From the NCBI RefSeq assembly GCF_025642135.1, contig NZ_CP106793.1, forward strand, positions 1,781,001-1,845,000: DNA of 64,000 nt, written 5' to 3'. This document shows positions 56,000 through 64,000 of this stretch, piece after piece. Numbering within the stretch: the first letter of the stretch is position 1; every line of letters begins with the position of its first letter. Both the position numbers and the translations under genes were made by a program. The notes under the pieces were generated by a model. It was not told the origin of the DNA. It made no database searches and saw only the letters and a program-made list of their open reading frames with translations. Source of the DNA: Streptomyces cynarae. Its GTDB lineage: Bacteria; Actinomycetota; Actinomycetes; Streptomycetales; Streptomycetaceae.

Positions 56000-57220
56000 T
56001 CAGCGCGGGGGCTTCGCCGGCTGCCGGTAGTGATCGGCGACCACCCGCGTCATCGCGCCGATCGGGTCCCGGGCAACGTCCTTGGCGGCGAAGAAGACAT
56101 GCCCGCGGACCTGTGGGTAACGCCTGGCCAGAGTGAGGTGCAGGGAGAGTTCGGCCGGGTCCCGCCAGGCGGCGGGCTCGGCCGCGGCACCGGCCTTGTA
56201 CAGCGCCTCACCCGCGTACAGCTGTACGCCCGTGCCCTGGACGACACCTGCCCACCAGGGCAGGAGTCGCGCGTAGTCGGCGGCGGCGTAGCCGATGTTC
56301 CAGTAGATCTGCGGGCAGACGTAGTCCAGCCATCCCGACCTCACCCAGGTCCTGGTGTCCGCGTACAGGTCGTCGTAGGTCTGCACCCCGGCCCGGGTGT
56401 CCGAGCCGCGGGGATCGGTGCCGGCGTTGCGCCACACCCCGAAGGGGCTGATACCGAAGCTCGCGGGCGGTCTGGTCTGCCGGACACGACGCGCGGTCTC
56501 GCGCACCAGCTGGTCGATGTTGTCCCGGCGCCAGGCGGCCCGGCTCGGGAAGTCGTAGCCGTACTCCTCGTACGCGTCGTCGTCGTCGAAGTCCTCCCCG
56601 GCGACCGGGTACGGGTAGAAGTAGTCGTCGAAGTGGACGCCGTCGACCGGGTAGCGGCGTACGGCGTCCAGGATCGCGTCCTCGACGAAGGCGCGGACCT
56701 CCGGCAGTCCGGGGTTGTAGTAGAGCTTGCCGCCGTAGGCCACCACCCAGTCGGGGTTCCTGCGGGCGGGGTGCGAGGCGGCGAGCCGGGACAGGTCGGC
56801 GTGCAGGGCGATCCGGTACGGGTTGAACCAGGCGTGCAGTTGCAGGCCCCGCGCGTGCGCCTCGGTGACGGCCGTGCCGAGCGGGTCCCAGCCGGGGTCC
56901 TGCCCCTGGACGCCGGTCAGGTACTGGGACCACGGCTCGTACGGGGAGGGCCACAGGGCGTCGGCCGTGGGGCGCACCTGGAAGAACACCGTGTTCAGCC
57001 GGCGCCGCACGGCCACGTCGAGCAGGGCGCACAGCTCGGCGCGCTGCGCGGACGCCGTCAGACCGGGACGCGAGGGCCAGTCGCGGTTGGCCACGCAGGC
57101 CAGCCACATGCCCCGCATCTCCCCGGCCGCCGCGCCCCGCGGTGCGGCCGCGGCGTCGCCCGCCGTGACCAGGCTCGCCAGCGCGGCCACCGTGAACGCC
57201 CGGCGTGACAACCGGCCCAT
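56000..57220 (-). CDS. Tat-exported GHL10-type (family 10-like) glycosyl hydrolase
   Basis: A 406-residue exported TIM-barrel protein. The Tat signal (LSRRAFTVAALASLV) is followed by the GHL10/DUF187 domain: EMRGMWLACVANRDWPSRPG, LNTVFFQVRPTADALWPSPYEPWSQYLTG, LHAWFNPYRI, VDGVHFDDYFYPYPV with its acidic pair, and YVCPQIYWNIGY. These proteins are thought to cleave envelope or exopolysaccharides; for relatives, glycan and amide substrates have been proposed. The ATG at 57220 is preferred over a GTG two codons earlier. It converges with the DUF1918 gene and diverges from hbd. Confidence 0.87.
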   Translation of the reverse strand: MGRLSRRAFTVAALASLVTAGDAAAAPRGAAAGEMRGMWLACVANRDWPSRPGLTASAQRAELCALLDVAVRRRLNTVFFQVRPTADALWPSPYEPWSQYLTGVQGQDPGWDPLGTAVTEAHARGLQLHAWFNPYRIALHADLSRLAASHPARRNPDWVVAYGGKLYYNPGLPEVRAFVEDAILDAVRRYPVDGVHFDDYFYPYPVAGEDFDDDDAYEEYGYDFPSRAAWRRDNIDQLVRETARRVRQTRPPASFGISPFGVWRNAGTDPRGSDTRAGVQTYDDLYADTRTWVRSGWLDYVCPQIYWNIGYAAADYARLLPWWAGVVQGTGVQLYAGEALYKAGAAAEPAAWRDPAELSLHLTLARRYPQVRGHVFFAAKDVARDPIGAMTRVVADHYRQPAKPPR

Positions 57221-57392
57221 CGGCACACCCCCGTACTCTGCGGACCCGCCTCGTCACGGATCGTTCCGGTGCCCCAGCATGCTCCCACCCGGACGATCGA
57301 TCATCGATACTTGGGAGTAACGTGCACGATCGGAGCAGGCGACCGGAACCCGATCGGACCTGCCACAGCCGTAGATCAGCGAAAGGGACGAT

Positions 57393-58253
57393 GTGACCGA
57401 CATCGAACGCGTCGGAGTGGTGGGCTGCGGCCAGATGGGCGCGGGCATCGCCGAGGTGTGCGCCCGCGCCGGACTGGACGTGAAGGTCGCCGAGACCACC
57501 GGCGAGGCCCTGGAGATCGGCCGGACCCGCCTGTTCAACTCACTGTCCAAGGCGGCCGAGCGCGGCAAGATCTCCGAGGAGGAGCGGGAGGCGACGCAGG
57601 CGCGCCTCACCTTCACCACCGACCTCGGCGAGTTCGCGGACCGCGACCTGGTGATCGAGGCCGTCGTCGAGAACGAGCAGGTGAAGACCGAGATCTTCCA
57701 GGTGCTCGACCAGGTGGTGACCCGCCCGGACGCCATCCTCGCCTCCAACACCTCCTCGATCCCGCTGGTGAAGCTGGCCGTGGCGACCTCGCGGCCGGAC
57801 CAGGTGATCGGCATCCACTTCTTCAACCCGGCCCCGGTGCAGAAGCTCGTCGAGCTGATCCCGGCGCTCACCACCTCCGAGGGCACCCTGAGCCGGGCCC
57901 AGCTGTTCACGGAGAAGCTCCTCGGCAAGCACGCCATCCGCGCCCAGGACCGCTCGGGCTTCGTCGTCAACGCGCTGCTGGTGCCGTACCTGCTGTCCGC
58001 GATCCGTATGTTCGAGTCGGGCATCGCCGGGCGCGAGGACATCGACAACGGCATGGAGATGGGCTGCGCCCACCCGATGGGCCCCCTGAAGCTCGCCGAT
58101 CTGATCGGGCTGGACACCGTCGTCTCGATCGCCAACTCGATGTACCACGAGTACAAGGAGCCCCTGTACGCCGCTCCCCCGCTGCTGCAGCGGATGGTGG
58201 AGGCGGGCCGACTGGGACGCAAGACCGGCTCGGGCTTCTACACCTATTCCTGA
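57393..58253 (+). CDS. 3-hydroxybutyryl-CoA dehydrogenase
   Basis: A 286-residue NAD(P)-dependent dehydrogenase of the hbd/PaaH group. The Rossmann loop is VGVVGCGQMGAGIAEVCARAG. The catalytic segment GIHFFNPAPVQKLVELIP carries the His, and RSGFVVNALLVPYLLSAIRMFESG, GCAHPMGPLKLADLIGLD and GRLGRKTGSGFYTYS complete the family signature. It oxidises or reduces 3-hydroxyacyl-CoA in butyrate, PHB or ethylmalonyl-CoA routes. It starts with GTG after GAAAGGGACGAT and ends at a strong terminator as a single-gene unit. Confidence 0.93.
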   Translation: MTDIERVGVVGCGQMGAGIAEVCARAGLDVKVAETTGEALEIGRTRLFNSLSKAAERGKISEEEREATQARLTFTTDLGEFADRDLVIEAVVENEQVKTEIFQVLDQVVTRPDAILASNTSSIPLVKLAVATSRPDQVIGIHFFNPAPVQKLVELIPALTTSEGTLSRAQLFTEKLLGKHAIRAQDRSGFVVNALLVPYLLSAIRMFESGIAGREDIDNGMEMGCAHPMGPLKLADLIGLDTVVSIANSMYHEYKEPLYAAPPLLQRMVEAGRLGRKTGSGFYTYS

Positions 58254-58277
58254 CTACACAGCGTCAAGACCTGGTAC

Positions 58278-58316
58278 GCGTGGGCCCGGCACCGTGGGAC
58301 GGTGCCGGGCCCACGC
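58278..58316. terminator. Strong hairpin terminator after the hydroxyacyl-CoA dehydrogenase
   Basis: An 18-bp perfect stem (GCGTGGGCCCGGCACCGT with its complement) closes a 3-nt GGG loop 24 bp after the stop. No U-tract follows. Confidence 0.92.
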
Positions 58317-58445
58317 CATTCACACGGAGTGTGCGCGCCGGACCCGCATATGCCGCTCGCACACTCTCCTCACGCGCCCACCAGGCGAGTTGACTCAGCA
58401 TGCGCATGCAAGGGATGTGAGACGACTACGGAAAGGAGCGGACTT

Positions 58446-58703
58446 GTGACCGCCGATCCCGAGCATCCCGTCGTCCATGGAGAACTCGCAGAGTTACGCC
58501 GCCGACTCGACGTGGCCTACGCACGCGTCGAAGGTGGGCTGGCGCTGCTCAGCCATCGCACCGAGGAGACTGCCAAGGAGCTGGACGAACTGCACACCCG
58601 CCTCATCACGCTGGAACACGCACGCTGGCCGCTGCCCGCCGTCGCCGCCCTCACGGCGGTGGGCGCGCTCGTCGTGGCGGTCTGGCAGGCCCTGGGCCAC
58701 TAG
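58446..58703 (+). CDS. Small coiled-coil, tail-anchored membrane protein, 85 aa
   Basis: An 85-residue protein: an amphipathic helix likely to form a coiled coil (ELAELRRRLDVAYARVEGGLALLSHRTEETAKELDELHTRLITLEHA), then one C-terminal span (PLPAVAALTAVGALVVAVWQALGH). The layout resembles holin-like or phage-tail-associated small proteins and also bacterial tail-anchored helices; the function is unknown. The ribosome site AAAGGAGCGGACTT before the GTG is strong. It converges with the NUDIX gene with an 18-bp gap. Confidence 0.78.
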   Translation: MTADPEHPVVHGELAELRRRLDVAYARVEGGLALLSHRTEETAKELDELHTRLITLEHARWPLPAVAALTAVGALVVAVWQALGH

Positions 58704-58721
58704 GGCCTTGCCGCACGGGGC

Positions 58722-59267
58722 TCAGGGCATCGCGTCCTGCCCCAGCCTGAGGTGATGCAGAAGCAGTAACGCGGCCGCCATGTTGGCGGCCGGGACCTCC
58801 CCACGGGCGACCATGTCGGGCACGAGTTTGAGGGGAACCCATTCCCGGCGGTCCGACTCGAAGTCGTCCACGGGGTGCCCGACGTACTCGCCCTCGTCCG
58901 CCCAGTAGACATGGTGCCGGGCGTCGGTGAGTCCGTTGGAGGGCTCCACGCTCATGAGATGGCGCAGGGGTCCCGGCCGCCAGCCGGTCTCCTCCTCCAG
59001 TTCACGGGCCGCCGCGTCGGCGATGTCCTCGCCGTCCTCGACGACGCCCGCCGCGAGTTCCCACCCCCAGCTGTCGGTGATGAAGCGGTGCCGCCACAGC
59101 AGCAGCACCTCGTTGGCCTCGTTGACGACGGTGGCCACGGCGACGGGCCGCAGCCGTATCAGGAAGTGGTCGAGGTGCCGGCCGTCCGGCAGTTCGACAT
59201 CCGCCAGGTTGACGCTGAACCAGCGGTTTGCATACACAGTTTGTTCGTTCTGTTTCGTCCACTGCAT
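58722..59267 (-). CDS. NUDIX hydrolase
   Basis: A 181-residue NUDIX enzyme. The box G-x5-E-x7-REUxEExGU is complete in GVVEDGEDIADAAARELEEETGW. The surrounding fold (FLIRLRPVAVATVVNEANEVLLLWRHRFITDSWGWELAAG) resembles ADP-ribose pyrophosphatases. It should hydrolyse a nucleoside diphosphate linked to another moiety. The ATG at 59267 follows GGAAGGTGGCAGAACC. The 152 bp upstream, to the regulator gene, hold no ORF. Confidence 0.92.
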   Translation of the reverse strand: MQWTKQNEQTVYANRWFSVNLADVELPDGRHLDHFLIRLRPVAVATVVNEANEVLLLWRHRFITDSWGWELAAGVVEDGEDIADAAARELEEETGWRPGPLRHLMSVEPSNGLTDARHHVYWADEGEYVGHPVDDFESDRREWVPLKLVPDMVARGEVPAANMAAALLLLHHLRLGQDAMP

Positions 59268-59419
59268 GGTTCTGCCACCTTCCGCCGAGTAAGGGGCAAT
59301 ATCGCAGCAGGAGCGGCGACTCAGCAGGCTCACAGCGGCGCACGCCCGGCGCAGCGGCGGGCGCAGTCGTCCGCGCCGACGGACATCGCGCGGCTCTCAT
59401 GCAGTGGGTGGGGCGGTGA

Positions 59420-60760
59420 CTACAGCGGTACGCGCAGGGCCCCGTCGATGAGTTCGGCGGCCTCGGCCGTTCCGGCACAGCCGCTGCGGACGAGGTGTTC
59501 GCGCACCGCCCGGAGTCTGTCGCGCAGGCGCATGGACTCCATTCCACGCGCCCGCTCCGCCATCTCCACCGCGGTGGCCACCGCCTTGTCGGCGTTGCCC
59601 TGGCGCAGTTCGATCTGGCTGAGCATGGCGAGCCGGTGCACCCGGCCCCGGTCGTGCGCGGGCGTGCCCACCGCGGCCGCGGCGTGCTCCCCGGCCGCCG
59701 TCAGGTCGCCGAGGCTGAGCAGCGCCTCGGCGACCTGGACGTTGACGAGGCCGGGCTGGACGTAGCCGGTCTCGTCCGGTTCGTGACCGCGCCGGATGCG
59801 CTCGGCGGCCGACTCGGCCCGCCGGATGCAGGACAGCGCGCCCGACGCGTCCCCGAGGTGCGCGTACGCCTTCGCCTGCATCGCGTACAGGTCCGAGGCG
59901 AGCGCCGGGGTGATCTGCTTGCCCGCGGCGCGCAGTGCGGCCTCGGCGAAGGCCACGGCCTGCCGGTACTCCCTCATGAACAGCGACTGGTTGACCAGCA
60001 GGGCTATGACGTACGCGCCGAGCCCCCGGTCCCCGCTGGCCTTGGCCAGGCGCAGGGCCTGGTGGAAGTAGCGCTGGGCGAGACCGTGGGCGTCGGAGTC
60101 GTACGCGCAGATACCGGCGATCGCCACAAGTCCCCCGGTGGCACGGTGCAGTTGGCGGCCCATCGCATCGGTGTAGCCGCCGCGCAGCAACGGTGCCGTC
60201 TCGGCGTTGAGGAAGCCGACGATACGGGCACGGGTGGCTATGCCGCCGGCCTTGCGGTACATCTGCTCGTAGTGGGCGCGGGCCGCGCGCAGCATGTCGA
60301 TGTCGGCCGGGGTGACCCGGTGGCGGCCACCGCGGGAGACGTCCACGTCCTCCGGCGGGTTCTCCCACTCCCACACGGGCATCACGGCGGGTGTTCCGGT
60401 CACGGCCGGGGCGCCCAGGATGTGGGGGCGCTGCTGTTCGTCGGAGCGCCACAGGGCGGTGGCGCGCTCGACGAAACCGGAGAGACTGGAGCCGTGGGGG
60501 GCGGCCGGTTCGCCCGGCACGCCGAGGCCGATGTCGTCGAGGGTCACCGGGCGGTGCAGCCGGGCCGCGAGCACCTCGCAGATCAGGTCGGGCACCTGGC
60601 CGCGCGGGCGCTGGCCCTTCAACCACCGCGCCACGGCCGTGTGTTCGTATCTGAGAGCGAGGCCGCGTGCCCGCCCCGCCTGGTTGACGTGCGCGGCCAG
60701 TCCCGCGTGGGATATTCCGGCCTCGTCGAGGATCGCGTCGAGCAGAGTGTTGGGCTGCAT
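59420..60760 (-). CDS. XRE-type regulator with TPR-like C-terminus
   Basis: A 446-residue protein of the Streptomyces helix-turn-helix/TPR group (NsdA-like architecture). The N-terminal region (TLLDAILDEAGISHAGLAAHVNQAGRARGLALRYEHTAVARWLKGQRPRG) is the DNA-binding part. From about residue 190 it forms helical repeats (GLAQRYFHQALRLAKASGDRGLGAYVIALLVNQSLF, ALASDLYAMQAKAYAHLGDASGAL, VAEALLSLGDLTAAGEHAAAAV, RLAMLSQIELRQGNADKAVATAVEMAERA). Relatives influence development and antibiotic production, possibly by binding peptides. A 17-bp palindrome upstream may be its own operator. Confidence 0.87.
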   Translation of the reverse strand: MQPNTLLDAILDEAGISHAGLAAHVNQAGRARGLALRYEHTAVARWLKGQRPRGQVPDLICEVLAARLHRPVTLDDIGLGVPGEPAAPHGSSLSGFVERATALWRSDEQQRPHILGAPAVTGTPAVMPVWEWENPPEDVDVSRGGRHRVTPADIDMLRAARAHYEQMYRKAGGIATRARIVGFLNAETAPLLRGGYTDAMGRQLHRATGGLVAIAGICAYDSDAHGLAQRYFHQALRLAKASGDRGLGAYVIALLVNQSLFMREYRQAVAFAEAALRAAGKQITPALASDLYAMQAKAYAHLGDASGALSCIRRAESAAERIRRGHEPDETGYVQPGLVNVQVAEALLSLGDLTAAGEHAAAAVGTPAHDRGRVHRLAMLSQIELRQGNADKAVATAVEMAERARGMESMRLRDRLRAVREHLVRSGCAGTAEAAELIDGALRVPL

Positions 60761-60805
60761 GGGTGCACTCCGGTGGCTCGGTTTCGCCAGGGTAGTGCGA
60801 ACCGA

Positions 60806-60822
60806 TTCACACGGGGTGTGAA
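60806..60822. promoter_or_regulatory. 17-bp palindrome upstream of the XRE-TPR gene
   Basis: TTCACACGGGGTGTGAA has 7-bp perfect arms around GGG and lies 46 bp upstream of the start. It is a likely operator, perhaps for autoregulation. The rest of 60761-61048 contains no convincing ORF. Confidence 0.6.
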
Positions 60823-61048
60823 CGGAGTGCGCGAATCCGGGCTGTGCGTGCGCTGTCGCGGAGAGTTTCCGGGCGCTTGACTTGAAACCCCTCGCAAGAG
60901 GCCGGCCGGGCCGCCGGCTCCCCCTCGTACAGTGCGGCGGCCCCTCCACGCCGTCCGACCGGCTGCCTGCCCGACACTCCGTGGCCGGCGGACGGCGTGG
61001 CCGTGTCCCAAAAGGGGTGCGCCCCCAAGGGGTTCGGGGCTGTACCGG

Positions 61049-61078
61049 AAGGGCCCCCACCTTCTGGTGGGGGCCCTT
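61049..61078 (-). terminator. pheST terminator
   Basis: A 13-bp perfect stem (AAGGGCCCCCACC with its complement) closes a 4-nt loop 30 bp after the pheT stop. Confidence 0.9.
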
Positions 61079-61107
61079 ACCCACGTCCCCGGCGCTCCTC
61101 CGCGGAA

Positions 61108-63659
61108 CTAACTCCGCAGCACTGCTCCCGTGCGCTCAGCGGCCAGCGCGACGGCCGCGTCGCGCGCAGCCGACGCCTCGTCCACCGTGAGCGTCCGGTC
61201 AGCCGCGCGGAAGCGCAGCGCGTAGGCCAGCGACTTGCGCCCCTCCCCCAGCTGCTCCTCGTTCTCGTAGACGTCGAACAGCCGGATGGACTCGAGGAGT
61301 TCACCGGCGCCCTCGCGCAGCGCGGCCTCGACCTCCGCCTGCGGCACCGGCTGGTCCACGACGAGCGCGACGTCCTGCGTGGCGACCGGGAAGGTGGAGA
61401 TGCCCGGCGCCTGCGGGGTGCCGTCGCCGACCGCCTCCAGGGCGTCCAGGTTCAGCTCCGTCGCGCAGGTGCGCTCGGGCAGCCCCAGCGCCTTCACGAC
61501 GCGCGGGTGCAGCTCGCCCGCGTGGCCCACGACCCGCTCGGCGCCGTCCGTGACGACCACGAGCTCGGCGCAGCGGCCCGGGTGCCACGGACCGTACTGG
61601 CCCTTGCGGACGATCAGCTCGGCCCCGGCCTCTCGGGCCACGGTCCGGGCGGCCTCGATCGCGTCCGCCCAGTCGGCCGGGCGGCCCTTGCCCCACCAGC
61701 CGGCCTGTTCGCGGGCGCCCGCCAGGACGACGGCCACGTGGCGCGGCTGCTCGGGCAGCACGGCGGTCAGCGCGGCGATCTCCTCATCGGTGGGACGCCG
61801 GTCGACGGGCAGGTGGGCGGCCACACGCCGCTCCTCGCGCGGGTGGAAGACCAGCCCGGTCTCGAACAGCGCCAGGTCGTGCGAGCCGCGGCCGTCGTTG
61901 CGGCGCAGCGCGCCGAGCAGGCCCGGCAGCAGCGTCGTACGCAGCGCGGGCTCCTCGTCGCTGAGCGGGTTGACCAGCTTGACGACGCGGCGGGCCGGGT
62001 CGTCGGCCTCCAGAGCGAACTGGTCGAAGACCTGCTCGCTGACGAACGGGTAGGTCGGCGCCTCGACGTAGCCGGCCCCGGCCAGGGCCCGGCCGACGCG
62101 GCGGTGCAGCCGCTGCCGGTGGGTCAGACCGCGCCCGGACGGGGGCTTGGGCAGCGTGGAGGGCAGGTTCTCGTAGCCCTCCAGCCGGATGACCTCCTCG
62201 GCCAGGTCGTTCGGCTCCGCCAGGTCCGGCCGCCAGGACGGCACGGTGACGATCAGCTCGTCCTGACCGTAGACGTCGCAGCCGACCTCCTGAAGGCGGC
62301 GTACGACGGTCTCGCGGCCGTAGTGCACGCCCGCGACCTTGTCCGGGTGGTCGGCCGGCATGGCGATGGTGTGCGGGGCGGACGGCGCGATGATCTCGGT
62401 GACGCCCGCGTCGGCGGTACCGCCCGCGAGCAGCACCAGCAGGTCGACCGTGCGCTGGGCGGCGGCGGAGGCGGCCAGCGGGTCCACGCCGCGCTCGAAG
62501 CGGCGGGACGCCTCGGAGGACAGCTTGTGACGGCGCGCGGTGCGGGCGATGGAGACCTGGTTGAAGTGCGCGGCCTCGATGACGATCTCGGTGGTGGCGT
62601 TCTCGAGGTCGATGGGGGTCTCCCCTGCTCGAGCGGAGTCGAGAGCTTGGGGGAGGTCGGCGATCTCGGTGTTGGCGCCGCCCATGACACCGGCGAGGCC
62701 GATCGGGCCCCGGTCGTCGGTGATGACGAGGTCCTCGGCGTGCAGGGTGCGCGTCACGCCGTCGAGGGTGGTGAACTTCTCGCCCTCCTCGGCCCGGCGC
62801 ACGCCGATCGTGCCCTGGACCAGCTTGCGGTCGTAGGCGTGCAGCGGCTGGCCGATCTCCATCATCACGTAGTTGGTGATGTCGACGGCGAGCGAGATCG
62901 GGCGCATGCCGACCTTCTGCAGCCGACGCTGCAGCCAGATCGGGGAGCGGGCCTCGGGGTCGACGCCGGTCACCGTGCGGGCGGTGAAGCGGTCGCAGCC
63001 GAGGGGCTCGGAGATCTTCACCGGGTGGCCGAACGCGTTCGGCGCCGGCACGTCGAGCAGCGCGGGGTCGCGCAGCGGCAGGCCGTAGGCGATGGCGGTC
63101 TCGCGGGCGACACCGCGGATCGAGAGGCAGTCGCCGCGGTTGGCGGTGACGGCGATGTCGAGCACCTCGTCGACCAGCTCGAGCAGCTCGACGGCGTCCT
63201 TGCCGACCTCGGTGCCGGGCGGCAGCACGATGATGCCCTTGGTGCCGTCGTCACCCATGTTCAGCTCGTCGCTGGAGCAGATCATGCCGCGCGACATCCG
63301 GCCGTACGTCTTGCGCTCGGCGATCGCGAAGTCGCCGGGCAGGACCGCGCCGGGGAGGGCCACCACGACCTTGTCGCCGACGGCGAAGTTACGGGCGCCA
63401 CAGACGATCTCCTGGGGCTCGCCGGTGCCGTTGGCCTTGCCGACGTCGACGGTGCAGTAGCGGATCGGCTTCTTGAAGCCCTCCAGCTCCTCGATGGTCA
63501 GCACCTGGCCCACGACCAGCGGACCCGTGAGGTCGGCGCCGAGCTGCTCGACGGTCTCGACCTCCAGGCCGGCCGAAATCAGCTTGGCCTGCACATCGCG
63601 CCCGGTCTCCGTCGCCGGCAGGTCGACGTACTCCCGCAGCCAAGAAAGCGGGACCCGCA

Positions 63660-63660
<1 letters not shown>
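61108..63660 (-). CDS. pheT: Phenylalanine-tRNA ligase beta subunit, carrying a 16-residue repeat insertion
   Basis: An 850-residue beta subunit. Domains in order are the tRNA-binding domain ([25 protein letters not shown], near residues 45-150), B3/B4 editing ([20 protein letters not shown] onward), B5 and the catalytic-like core, and the anticodon-binding FDX-ACB domain at the C-terminus ([22 protein letters not shown]). Residues 335-350 ([16 protein letters not shown]) are encoded by the dispersed palindromic repeat at 62611-62658. Removing those 48 bp restores a smooth sequence (NTEIA then [16 protein letters not shown]). The frame is intact and the gene essential, so the insertion must be tolerated. 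The ATG overlaps the pheS stop by one base. Confidence 0.96.
62611..62658. repeat. Dispersed palindromic element, copy 3 (in-frame insertion in pheT)
   Basis: This 48-bp copy contains CTGCTCGAGCGGAGTCGAGAG and its hairpin arms CCCC/GGGG. The hexamer GAGGTC occurs at 62605-62610 and again at 62653-62658, so the element has the form of an insertion with a 6-bp direct repeat. Confidence 0.92.

Positions 63661-64000
<340 letters not shown>

Noticed and set aside
58446..58703. Holin-like reading of the 85-aa coiled-coil protein
   Set aside because: Only one membrane span and no lysis or phage neighbours; kept as a small membrane protein of unknown role.

Overview
The window reads as a chromosomal core segment of a Streptomyces. 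It has very high G+C with G/C-rich third codon positions, many GTG starts, an ssgB sporulation gene, fused cobalamin genes and long runs of 4-nt start/stop overlaps. From general knowledge of the genus, the order ssgB ... metNIQ ... glpQ-type GDPD ... argH ... argRDBJC ... pheTS matches the well-known S. coelicolor neighbourhood. That is recollection, not a search result. No phage, plasmid, transposase or CRISPR is visible.

Layout. 1-4.7 kb: the 5' end of a sugar-type ABC binding lipoprotein with a LacI-type operator, a 35-bp tandem repeat, tRNA-Val(CAC), ssgB, a CGNR zinc-finger regulator, small membrane proteins and a DsbA-like thioredoxin-fold protein. 4.7-12 kb: a tandem GNAT, a pabB/pabC pair with a tiny coupled ORF between them, a five-tRNA array (Gly, Cys, three Val), a small TFIIB-type zinc protein, an APH-like kinase and a membrane-anchored Ser/Thr kinase whose frame is broken. 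12-19.5 kb: TrmH-type methyltransferase and cobalamin genes (cobA, a BluB-CobT fusion, cobL). 20.4-23.4 kb: methionine importer metNIQ, preceded by a Cys/Met-rich leader ORF. 23.5-32 kb: membrane proteins, a sigma factor, GDPD with a candidate PHO box, PlsC, a TetR/MFS pair with a palindromic operator, AKR and a secreted lipase.

32-50 kb: arginine biosynthesis, argGH and argCJBDR, both behind ARG-box-like sequences. The two parts are separated by a 10-kb block. That block holds a secreted duplicated-domain protein, a PNPOx-like protein, an L,D-transpeptidase, an OmpR-type two-component system and, divergent from it, a five-gene operon. The operon has two ferric-reductase-like flavocytochromes, each followed by an FMN-binding protein, and ends in apbE. 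I infer a flavinylated electron-export module, possibly controlled by the adjacent two-component system.

50-64 kb: a MerR/CMD pair with a classical MerR promoter, a glycosidase gene remnant, a histidine-phosphatase-like protein lacking its histidines, a MocR regulator whose start codon overlaps that of a divergent EamA exporter, a GH10-like Tat protein, 3-hydroxyacyl-CoA dehydrogenase, NUDIX, an XRE-TPR regulator and pheST (pheS cut by the window edge).

Two sequence-wide signals cut across the genes. First, seven apparent single-base indels sit in G/C-rich tracts in five genes. They may be assembly errors or real decay. Second, a palindromic repeat of about 45 bp occurs at least three times inside coding sequence and is read through in frame, most clearly as an exact 48-bp insertion with a 6-bp direct repeat in pheT.
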